The notes under the pieces: generated by a model
Told to the model about the DNA's origin: nothing
Database searches by the model: none
The model's input: the letters and a program-made list of their open reading frames with translations, nothing else
In this document: positions 54,320-64,000 of the stretch, one piece after another
How positions within the stretch are numbered: the stretch's first letter is position 1
Layout: each line of letters opens with the position of its first letter
Source: Coptis chinensis
Taxonomy: Eukaryota; Streptophyta; Magnoliopsida; Ranunculales; Ranunculaceae
DNA: 64,000 nt
Reading direction: 5' to 3'
Assembly (NCBI GenBank): GCA_015680905.1
Contig: CM027378.1
Span: forward strand, 108,273,501 to 108,337,500
Program-made: the position numbers and the translations under genes

Positions 54320-55186
54320 TAGGGGTGTAATACGGGGCGGGGCGGGTCTAGGGGATACAAATCCAGTAGTCCCCGACGGGGCGGGGCGGGGCGGGTTGAA
54401 GTGTCATGTCTTAGTACTATTACCCGACCTGTTGGGTTAGCTTACGGGGCGGGTTTTGGGCGGGTCATCTGGGTCGGATGGAAATTATCATTTTAACCCA
54501 ATTTCACCCAAAAAAAACTTTATAATTCTGCAAGTAATATATTTCTAATTCACAACATAGAGAAAAAAATGGAATCAATCAATAAAAAATAAACAAATAT
54601 AAAAAAACTTGAACTTGAACTCAAAACCATATCTGCAAATTTGAAACTTATTTCTCGTGATTTACTATTTGTAAATTGATTAAATTTTATAGTATTGATA
54701 AAATAAAGATGGGAGCGAGGTTCTATAGTACAAAACAATAAAATATAAACTAAAAGAATTCAAAATTAATACAAAGATGAATGATTCATCTTCTCCAAAA
54801 TTCGAAAGTTGAATTTGAACTTTTGATATTTGTCAAATGTTCAAACTTGAATATTTGAAATTGATGTTGAACTCATAAGTTTGTGTTCATATCTCTCAAA
54901 TTCCTACAAAAGTTAAAACAAAATATAAACAAAATACAAAAATATTAGAGTTAGAGTCTTGAAATTATACGGGTCAACGGGGTTGGGTCAACGGCTTTTG
55001 ACATGGTGCGGGTCGGGCGGCTTGACGGGTCGGATTTGAGCATAGAACCTACACCCATAGCCCGACCGCATAAAAACGGTGGCGGGGCAGGACGGGTCTG
55101 TTTTCGGGTCGGTGCGGATTTGGGTGGCGGGTAAAGATCGGGTACCCTACCGGATAATAGGTCAACGGTTTTTTTTTACACTCCTA
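54320..55186. mobile_element. hAT-type element with GGCGGGTC-iterated ends
   Basis: GTGGTAGG flanks both sides (54312-54319 and 55187-55194), a perfect 8-bp duplication. The ends are TAGGGGTGTAA and, reverse-complemented, TAGGAGTGTAA (10 of 11 match). About 170 bp at the left end and 230 bp at the right are strikingly GC-rich (GGGGCGGGGCGGG, GACGGGTCGG) in an AT-rich region; the middle is AT-rich. There is no transposase in its 867 bp. Confidence 0.88.
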
Positions 55187-55533
55187 GTGGTAGGTGTAAT
55201 TATTTTTCTTGATTTCCTTCTATAATTCTCAATTCTCTACACTACTACAAAATGACCCTTATACCACTGTTTTTAAGTGTGGTATAAATATATTTACCAC
55301 TGTTATACAACCGTGACAATAGGTGGTGTGGTATATAATAATAGCAAAACTGTGGTATATATGTTTAACGGATACCACGGTTTTTCAAAGAACCGTGGTT
55401 TGTATGCCCATTATATACCACGATTGTCAACAGAACCGTGACATATAAGCTATTGAAACCGTGGTTTATATTAGTGTATGTGTTATAATACCGTGGTATA
55501 TAGTTATACTAAACACTACGGTTTATGCCAAAC

Positions 55534-55538
55534 CGTGG

Positions 55539-55611
<73 letters not shown>
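55534..55611. repeat. (TA)n microsatellite
   Basis: Nearly pure TA dinucleotide run of about 70 bp at the inner edge of the CACTA left subterminal region. Confidence 0.95.
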
Positions 55612-55613
<2 letters not shown>

Positions 55614-57055
55614 ATAATAATAATGCTAGTAACAGTCTTCCACTTTAAAAACCGAACCTGCATAACAAAATTTACACACCGCCTATATACAACATTTCCA
55701 TCTTCCCAACAAATTCCAAAATGTACAATAAACTATCAAACATTGCAAAAAAAAGATAATAATAATAATAAAAAAAAACTCCATTAATTTTTGAGTGCAC
55801 TAAGACAACAAACTTCAAATTCCTTTTCATAAATTAAAAAGGTAAGACTCATAAATTAAACTGGAGGGGTCCGAACATAACTAAAACTCATCCTCATTCG
55901 CTTCCGAATTTTTTTTAAATAATATCGAAATCGAACACCGTCAAGTTCATCTTGGCGTGTATGTCTCCTTCAGTTCTAAATTTGTTATCCGGATGAGTCA
56001 AAGCACAACACTAACAGATTGATTGACCACATCTTTCTCGGTCTTACACCCGCAGAGGGAATGCATTAAACAATCAGCTACTACCTAATTCTAAATTGTA
56101 ATTGTAATCTAGAGGGAACTAGGAAGGAACCAAAAAGATTTAGGAATAAATATTTTGAAAAGAAGACATACTTAGAAAGCGCAAAACATATAAAACTATG
56201 GCTCAGTCAGGCACAATCACGAACATGATGTGATATTGATGGTAAATCCAGAGGTTGATACTGAACCAGAAGTTTAGCTTGACTTTGATGGTAAATCCAG
56301 AGGTTGATACCTCATATCTGTGTTTAGCTCCAGCTTGTAAATCAGTTTCCACTGTAATCAAGAAGGCTTCACTAAATCAAAAAGAAAACTGGGCTGAAGG
56401 CTCACCAATTTCCCAGTCAACTAATTAAATTATGATAGACAGGGCAACCTCTTTTTTAATAAAGGAAACATGTTTGGCCACTTTCACTTCTCGTGTAACT
56501 TGAAAACAGGCATTACCACGTCGTCGGCCTCTTTACCGACATTAAAGAGGTTTTGGGTCATTTTACATGCTTTCATACAAAGTAAAAAGTCATTTGATTT
56601 TACAAAGAGGGAAAACTGTTAAGTGCTAACTCTTTTTTTGATGGGAGTTTGGATTGCGAATTCTACTTTACTATAGAATTTCGGACTACAAACCCAAGCT
56701 TACAGTGTCAAAACTTGATCCTGGCGTGGCCAAAAGTGATTGCGCTTTAGAATCATCTAATCAGGCGACCAGAGCTAGAAAGGGTGAAATGCACGTTGTA
56801 TTTGCAAGCAGCACAATTTACAATGTGATAAGAAACCTAAAGGAAGGGGTAATGGTTTAGGTATCTATTACATGTGGCAATATGTCAGGCACTATCAAAA
56901 GCAAGCATTGGAAATCAAATCAGGTATCCAAAATATAAAACAAGGGAACCAGACGCCATCTACCAAAAGCATGACTGAAACTGAGCCAAACATAGGCCTA
57001 TATCCTATAATAAGATACTAGGTTTTCAGTGATCAAACAATAGAAAAATCATTAC

Positions 57056-58210
57056 CTGGGGCAATAGGAAGATCCTTTTTCCAGAATCAGCAATGAGCAC
57101 ATTGTAAAAAATGTTGTTTTCTTGTAGGCAAATGGACGAATCCGATACAGTAATAGATAAATCTTCAATAGAATTCCCGCTCTCAAAGGCAATACCTCTG
57201 ACAGGATAATTTAGCAGTTCAGAAATTTTCACCCCGCCACCATTTATGGTTATTTTTCGGGTAGGAGCCTTCTCAATAGGGAAGGGAACCGACAAGTAAT
57301 AAGCCTGTTGTCATTGACTAGGTTAGTCTTCCCACTACAAACTAATTACAATTTTTTTTACAAATTGACCGGAGCAAGAAATACAAACCTAGAAATGGAG
57401 GTGATTGATTGTTGCAAATGCTTCAAAGCCGTTGTAACCCAATCGGGTATGGGTTTCCTCGCTCTCTGACCATGTTCGAGCAAGTAAGAAGCTCGATATC
57501 AATCCTTTGAGGAAAGCCGAGAATTTTAGGGATCGAATACATGTCCATATTCAATGGGACTCACCTAAGAAATTAAGTAAAACATGATCAAACACTTGTC
57601 GCAATCTCACATAAAGCTTAATAAGAATCCTCCAAGATAATCACAAGACATTACCAAAATGTAATATACATATCCAAAGAGTTAATCAGAAAGGAAAAGA
57701 TGCATTGCAGGCTTTTATATATAACATTTCAAGAACCTCAGAGAAGAGGTCGCTCCTTACCGTAGTTTGTAGTTCTTCAAAAAGCGAAATTCTAGCTACC
57801 TGCTTCTACAACTTGGGTTTATTTTTACTTTTATTTCCGTCATTTTTTATTGAGTTCTTATTTAAGAACTCCACCCATACCTTGCATGAGCGAGTAACCG
57901 TTTAACTTATTAACGTTAAATATAAAGTAAACTTCACTTATTTACTGTAAGGAAGCTTACATTAATGGCAACAACATTTGGGGAATCTTCTTGATCAATT
58001 GGAGCACTTGGGAAGAACCGAAGTTTCATCGTCACTCTCTTCAAACCGGAAGAGCACCTCCTCTCTTGACCAACCTTGGTAAAATTGAACTTGTTCTCGT
58101 CAAACGGTTGGAGGACCTTATCAACCTCGAAACTTCGGTGGGCCTCTTCTTAAGGTGGTGACCTTCGCTCAACTGGGCAATGAAACCATATTCCCGAGAT
58201 CATCACCGCG
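57056..58210 (-). pseudogene. VTC2: Captured GDP-L-galactose phosphorylase (VTC2/GGP) exons
   Basis: On the minus strand the first piece (~58190-57960) reads GFIAQLSEG, HLKKRPTEV, VDKVLQPFDENKFNFTKVGQ and FPSAPIDQEDSPNVVAIN in nearby frames. The next (~57570-57385) has VSPIEYGHV, LPQRIDIE and LGYNGFEAFATINHLHF. After an intron, an exon at 57304-57056 reads AYYLSVPFPIEKAPTRK, GGVKISELLNYPVRGIAFE and NIFYNVLIADSGKRIFLLPQ, with good AG and GT borders. The order and intron position follow plant GGP, the committed enzyme of ascorbate synthesis (HIT superfamily). The catalytic histidine triad lies around the HLHF stretch, where a stop now follows. Stops and frameshifts rule out a working enzyme. 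The start and the C-terminal third are missing. Confidence 0.85.
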
Positions 58211-59989
58211 CATTTAATGCAAAGCAGTTTTAGAACAATGGCATGGTTCACATTTTTATCTCTCGACACCCTTAGGTCATTTCTCATCCCGACAAAAAAT
58301 GCCCATTACGGATCTACGATAAAACCAAAACGGGAAGGAATCTGATCAAACCTTAGTCTCACAAGCAATGACATCGTTCTCTCGCACACCGATCTTCCCA
58401 ATCGCAATCAAGTACTACATGTTAGCTGGATTATAGTTAAAAGTTTATCTTGAATATTAATAGTGCAAATTTTATCAATCCCTTTACCTCTCCGAGAAGA
58501 AGTGAATCCGTAAAGGCAACCGGAGACTCTTTCATCTCGCCAACAGATTCCTTTTTAGCTCATTATGTTCTTCATCCTCTTAAATGTATACAAAGGGAGT
58601 TTTGCCCCCTGTTCAAGAGAAAACATATATCAAAATGAGAAATACCCAAATTCCAAAAATCAAGAAAGCTAAAGTAGAGCAAAACAACAACACTTACACA
58701 TCAAAGATACTAGAATTACGTATCTATCGCTACCAAACTCAATGATATAACAGTGTAAGTGACAAATACCCAAAGATCAAATAAGCTAAGGTTTACCAAT
58801 ATAGTAAATTCAATTTACTACCAAAACATGAAAGATTCGTAAGGCATGTCAAATAGAGCAAGTTGACTAACACCCAACTATCACACATGCTAATAATAAG
58901 TTTACGTGATAAATGTTAAAAGTCACTATTACGAAAACATGAAAGGATTCTCAAGGATGTCAACTATAGCAAATTGACTAATACCCAATCATCAAAAAAA
59001 AAAAAAAAAAAAAGACTAATTATGCCAAAATCAGTGAATCGACTAATACCTAAACATCAAAGATGCTACAAGTAGATATTCTAAAGTGTTGAAACAAACA
59101 AACATATATCATGCCACAATCAATAATTGACTAGTACCTAAACATGAAATATGGCAAATTTAAGAATAATACCTTGAACACAACAATTGCGGAAACAATT
59201 ACGTCCACAGCCGGTAATAGGAGCTTCCTCTGAATCTTTATGGTAATTACAGTGGTGAATTAATCAACTTTTTGTCCTTAGTCTCTTACAATGAGGGAAA
59301 AGATTCAACACAGACACAATCTAGTCTCTACCAGAGTTGGTTTTAGACTAAACGTCTAAACTTAGAGGCGAGATACTAGCTCCTTTCCTCTACGGTAAAT
59401 ATTCTTACCGTGTAACTCTTTTGGGGTGGCAATTGAAAAAAACAAAAGGTACTTAAAACAGATTTTTTTTTCTAGACTAACGAATTGCTCCAAACGAAGG
59501 TATTTTATAACAAACTTACCAAACAAAGAAAAACGTTGCAAGATAATACAGTATTAAGAAGCCCATACGACAAGATTCCCGAAATTCCATATTTCCTCAA
59601 CCTCTCCAACAACCTGCGAAATTCCAAACAAGTATGTGGTCCATTGAAAACAAGATATTTAGGCATACAATGCAAAGGAGTACACTTAAATCAAGTGAAG
59701 ACAAAGGGTTCATAGGCCGCAAGGTTGAGAAAAGACACACAACTCTACGTGAAACATGGATTATATTTGTCATATGAGCAAAAGGAATGGTATGATAATA
59801 CTTGATAAGTAAAATGAGTTGTAAATTCTAACATTTAAAACAGTACACACAAATGGCAGTTTTTGAACTTATATAATAGTAAGATTGACCATGATTCATT
59901 CGCACAAAAATCGGTGGCTTTTTATTCGATTAAACACAAAGTGGGTCTAGAGTAAGTACTTGTTGGACGAAACGTCTTTAGATTGCCGG

Positions 59990-61190
59990 CATCCATCACT
60001 TACTTCTGAGCCTAGAAAAAGTCACATGTGAGAGAAACACCAAGGATAGAATGAAATCTACATATAGTAGGTATATTAGAGGCTTACTTACCATCATGGT
60101 CTGGAAAGTCCTGAAAGTTGGAAATATCATGAGCCTGACCTTGAAAAACGAAGCAAAAAAGGAGCAACAAATGTGATGGGAAAAGATGAAAATGTAACAT
60201 TTAAAAAGAAGAAAAAGAAATGGATACGCATACAAGTTGCTAAAAGACAAACTAAATTATATGATATGCATACCTAAAGACAAACTAAATTATATGCTAC
60301 GAATACCTAAGACTCCATGATTAGTTGTTGATGCTTCCCAATTTGGTCTCTTCTTGTCCAGCTATCAAGCAATACGAATAGCACTACTCATATATGGTAT
60401 TCGTCTATTCGGTTCTTATGTAGCTGAAAAGCTGGATTCACCCATGAACCACAACCGCATTGCATACCTTGAGCCTTAAAGGAACCTAGCCTTGCCTTGC
60501 AACCCAAGCACCCCTTCTCTTCCCACAGTTTTCTTCCACTGCAGCAGACGAAACAACAAAAAAGGTTAACAATTTACAAATTAAGTTAACAAGTATAAAA
60601 ATATAAATAGGCTGGATTAAAATATAACCTGCTTGCATCCACTTCATGGGCTCAACAAATATAGAGGAGCACTCGGTGGTTCCTTCTCCATGTCCCACCT
60701 AATCACTTCTCTTCTTCCATTTAAAACATCTCTCCCCTCTCCCCGCTTTGTGGTCAACCACATTCTCCCTCGATGCAACGATTCTCGTGCACTTCTTCTA
60801 CAACGGTATATTAATTGCGTTTGCAAGTCCGTTCCCACATCGGACTTTTTTTCTTCTTCCATTATGGTATTAGTATCAGATATATCCTTATATCCTGTCA
60901 CAAATTAATAACAAATAAAAACAGCTCACCTTAAGAGCTTCAACTTGAGATCCAATCTTCGAAATCTCCTCTTGAATCAAACAAATCCTACCCTGAAAAA
61001 ATCAACAAACTAATGAGTAACAAAAAAATAAACCCTAACATTCCGTACAAAAATTGAAAAAACAAATTTGGGGAAATAAAACCTGTTGAGCTAGAATAGA
61101 AGAATCATTTAGCAACAATTGATTATTAAAATCAATTGAACAAGAAGAAGAAGAAGAAGAAAGAGATGAAGTTACGATTTAAATTACCTC
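59990..61190 (-). pseudogene. Unidentified captured gene fragment in the CACTA element
   Basis: On the minus strand an exon-like stretch (about 61172-61083) reads TSSLSSSSSSCSIDFNNQLL and LNDSSILAQQ before a GT. A second (about 60994-60932) follows TTTTTTCAG and reads GRICLIQEEISKIGSQVEAL before GTGAGC. A possible third near 60150-60095 reads GQAHDISNFQDFPDHD before GTAAG. Upstream of the first lies UTR-like pyrimidine-rich sequence (61200-61330). The pieces look like the 5' exons of a host gene with a coiled-coil start. The family was not recognised, and an ATG at the expected place appears mutated to ATC. Confidence 0.4.
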
Positions 61191-61720
61191 GAGATTTCTC
61201 AGTAGTGAAATCACGAATTAGGTTTTTTCAAAAATAACCTAAAAATCAAAATCCGAAATCAAAGCTTTGAACTTTATTTGGTTTTTTCTGTAATGGGGGG
61301 GATTGAGAGAAGAGAAGGGAGCGGAAGACAGAGGGTTTTTTCTGTTATGTTTTATGTTATTTATGTTTCGGCGAAATAACGAGCGTATTTGAATGAGTTT
61401 CGTACTGTGTATTTTTTTTTTCGCGTATTTGACTATTTGACATAAAGTCATAAACCACGGTAGAAAATGGAAAATTTATATACCACTGTTTATGTTTAAG
61501 GTAGTGGAGATGTGGAGTACTCTCATGCTAAAAAAAAAACTAACCATGGTATATGGCCCAACTTATCCCACGGTTTTCATGTAACTGTGGCATATACTAG
61601 TAAACAATGACCAAAGAAATTTCCGCCGTGGTATATAAGTATTTCCCACGGTTTTTGGAAGAACCGTGGTATAAACGTTCTTATTGACCGTGGTATATGT
61701 GTCATTCTGTAGTAGTGCTA

Positions 61721-62627
61721 ATATTTTCTTCCATTTTTTATAGCACAACATATTCTATGAGCTCTCACTTATTGATTCTTTAAATGATCATCTTGGCTTA
61801 TGGGCTCGGGCTTTGATCAACATCTTTATTTCCTATAAAAAAATATTAAACTAATTTAATACAACATATTTTGCATCAGACTTTTCCAAAGACATGCACA
61901 TATATGCAAATAATCGTTTATGACAAAAAATGTGTATAATGTCATGGAATAAAACAAATAATGTATGGTTTTAAAAATTACGCAATTAAACATAAATGAT
62001 ATTATATAATGCTTATAAAAATATATATATAATATACAATTTTAGGCACTTATCATCTCTCTCTATGTTTTTACAGTCTCTCTCTCTCTCTTCCTTTTTT
62101 TTAGTCTACTGGGGCGAAAAAAAAAATGAACCGGCTCAAATGGCTAACTCGCCCACATGTAAAAAAATTACAGTTTGTTAGAATCGATGGACAGCTCCAT
62201 TGGCTAGCTCGCCCACATTGCTTTAAAGGAGCACATATATACAGATGATAGCTTGCTCAAAAAGTACAATTTAGTTAGATTTCTCAAACTCACTACATTT
62301 TGTGGGTTACACACTCGGACACAAAAAATAAACTTTAACAACTATATTTGTGGTTTATTATCGTTACGTGTCTGTTAATCAAGTTGATCCCTACACAAAA
62401 AACTGATCCCAACTTTTCCGTCAAAAAGAAAATAGTAATTATAATAGTATATGATTCACCAAAAATAGTAGTTATAATAGTGTATGATTTACCCAAAAAA
62501 AATATTAATAGTGTTAGTAGTATGTAGCAACCCCCCTTGAGTGGCAATCCTGGATCCACCTTGCCAAAAGTAATTCTTGCATGTTTTTTTCCCATGTTGT
62601 GAGATGTGAGGTTTGTTGATGTTGCTC
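61721..62627. other. Intergenic, nothing recognised
   Basis: AT-rich. GGCTAACTCGCCCACAT / GGCTAGCTCGCCCACAT occurs twice (62140 and 62202) as a short direct repeat. Confidence 0.4.
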
Positions 62628-62737
62628 GCATATTGGTCACCATGTGTGATTTACAAGTACAAGCAAATATGTCATGTGTTTTGCATATTGGTCACCATGT
62701 GTGATTTACAAGTACTAGCAAATATGTCATGTGTTTT
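62628..62737. repeat. 55-bp tandem duplication
   Basis: GCATATTGGTCACCATGTGT starts at 62628 and again at 62683; both copies run through AGCAAATATGTCATGTGTTTTGC with one substitution. Confidence 0.9.
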
Positions 62738-62874
62738 GCTCGTGGAAGCATATGTGTAGCATTTATTCACCCCTCTCTGGGCCCATATAATTCCAAAAAG
62801 TGAAGAATAATTAATGGGTAATTACTCATACTAAAACAACTTTTTAGTAAACTAGTTGTGTAAGTGTGGGTTAG

Positions 62875-63358
62875 TGTTCTAAAAAAACGATAGGCGGTAG
62901 TCGGGCGGTGGGAGAGCGCCTAGCGCCTAGGCCTTCTAAACAGTGTCTAGACGGAATAGGCGCTAGGCAGTTTTTTTTCCTAATATATATAGTAATACAC
63001 ACATATACTACAAGAAATGAAGAAAATCATTTACCATAACTCAAAAAATAAACACAAACAAAGATACTTATTACAAAAATATGTAATACTTTAGGAATAT
63101 TGACTTAATATAAAAAACATATTCTTTGTTATAGTGTCATATAATTTACATTAGACTTAAGTCTTTTAAACTCATTCAAATCTTAAGTCTACACGGGCCT
63201 TTATTTTTCGACATTTAATTATTCAAAAAAAAAAAAACTTGACTGGACCGCCTAGACCCGCCTAGTCGGTCCACCAATTTTTTAAATGACTAGGGTCTAG
63301 GCGAGTCGGTTGGGCACCGCTTAGCGCCTAGAGATTGCCTAGACCGATTTTTAGAACA
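62875..63358. mobile_element. MITE-like element with CCTAGGCG-rich ends
   Basis: It starts TGTTCTAAAAAAACG and ends CGATTTTTAGAACA, an imperfect terminal inverted repeat. The ~100 bp inside each end is GC-rich and iterates GCGCCTAGGC-like motifs (AGCGCCTAGCGCCTAGG, CCGCCTAGACCCGCCTAG) around an AT-rich core. No clear target duplication was found. It is non-coding. Confidence 0.7.
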
Positions 63359-64000
63359 ATGGTGTAGAGTGAGTGTGGAGTGTGGACCGATGATTGTATA
63401 CGGCTTGAAAACTAGGAAAAATCCGATCCGAGATATGTTGGCCTGCTATGCGCCCGGCCCATGTTACTGTCCCCTGGGCGGGAGGATTCTATTACTACTG
63501 GGCGACAAGCCCGCAAATGAATATTACCGTAGAATCATAATCTTTTGCCAACTAGCCCTTGTCTTTGTACATTCATTTCTCTTTGGAAATGAGTATCTTA
63601 TTTATAGAACATTTTTGTTTATTGATCCTCGTACTGCACCAGCCGCACAGCTGCAGCCCCAATTAGTTTGGATTTGATTCTATAATTATCTCTTTCATTT
63701 GTTAATTGATTCAATATTCTACTGGGGAAAAAATGGCAATTTTTGTTTCTCTGCTTGAAAAAGTGCTTTTTTAAATAGTATGTACAACCATAACTATCAA
63801 GATTCTTATTACCAAAGTTCAACTTTGTCTTATCTTTGATTAGTCCAAGGCGGTAATGTATCTACTTTGTTTCTTGACAAACCAAACCACTCTGAAAAAC
63901 AGACGTGTCAGCCAAAGGAAGATGGCACATGGCACGACCAGAATGCATTGCAATTTCGTTATCTTTCAAGTCAAATCTATGAACTTAAAACTGCCAATTG
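63359..64000. other. Window end, no gene supported
   Basis: A 102-residue plus-strand frame (63369-63677) has no recognisable motif. Nothing else is seen. Confidence 0.4.

Larger units (their letters stand above)
55240..61717. mobile_element. CACTA (En/Spm) element, non-autonomous, 6478 bp
   Basis: The ends are CACTACTACAAAATGAC (55240) and its near-complement GTCATTCTGTAGTAGTG (to 61717), flanked by a 3-bp duplication CTA (55237-55239, 61718-61720). About 300 bp inside each end carries many short copies of ACCGTGGTATA / TATACCACGGTT in both orientations, the expected subterminal transposase-binding array. No TNPA/TNPD-like coding region is seen. The interior carries degraded exons of a VTC2/GGP gene and probably of another gene. 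Confidence 0.93.

Noticed and set aside
55461-55787. Frame with an Ile-Tyr run
   Set aside because: It is translated (TA)n microsatellite at the CACTA left end.
60640-60905. Frames suggesting a retroelement or gene inside the CACTA
   Set aside because: Neither strand shows a known domain; the open stretch near CCGATGTGGGAACGG is not enough to call an LTR.
63369-63677. 102-residue plus-strand frame near the window end
   Set aside because: No motif, no splice context and a composition typical of chance frames.

Overview
This is eukaryotic nuclear DNA from a flowering plant, most likely a eudicot. The signs are AT-rich intergenic sequence, short GT..AG introns, plant-only families (expansin-like A, DUF241/BPS1-like, PPR, F-box with associated domain) and many plant DNA transposons. 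No species can be named from the sequence. All gene models were built by hand from splice sites and reading-frame phase; there is no transcript support.

Layout. (1) 0-3 kb: a tandemly duplicated block with an ATATGG microsatellite, a broken F-box/DUF295-type relic on the minus strand, and a hAT-type MITE (2539-2897). (2) 3.2-21.4 kb is the gene-rich part, all on the plus strand: flotillin-like protein (2 exons), organellar alanyl-tRNA synthetase (12 exons, with an apparent one-base frameshift in exon 9), expansin-like A (5 exons), and the small complex I subunit NDUFB2 (4 very short exons). A second hAT MITE sits between the last two. (3) 21.4-50.1 kb is gene-poor and dominated by decaying genes on the minus strand: one intact DUF241 gene (39236-40156), three DUF241 relics, an F-box/FBA pseudogene and a PPR pseudogene. 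(4) 50-64 kb is almost wholly transposon-derived: small Helitrons, a GC-rich hAT element, a 6.5-kb CACTA element and a further MITE.

The most striking structure is a nested insertion at 27383-36435. A foldback element with two arms of about 2.06 kb sits between a good TATA box (36482-36489) and the start codon of the F-box gene, flanked by ATCCT on both sides. Its left arm is itself interrupted by a 4712-bp Helitron (28850-33561) inserted exactly between A and T; the other arm preserves the empty site. The Helitron carries about 3 kb of a degenerate ~55-bp minisatellite and no recognisable Rep/helicase.

The second highlight is the CACTA element at 55240-61717 (perfect CTA target duplication, CACTACTACAAAATGAC ends). 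It carries degraded exons of a GDP-L-galactose phosphorylase (VTC2/GGP) gene and probably pieces of a second host gene: a transduplication without visible transposase.

The intact genes are unrelated housekeeping or cell-wall genes and do not form a pathway: plasma-membrane microdomain scaffold, organellar translation, cell wall, and mitochondrial complex I.
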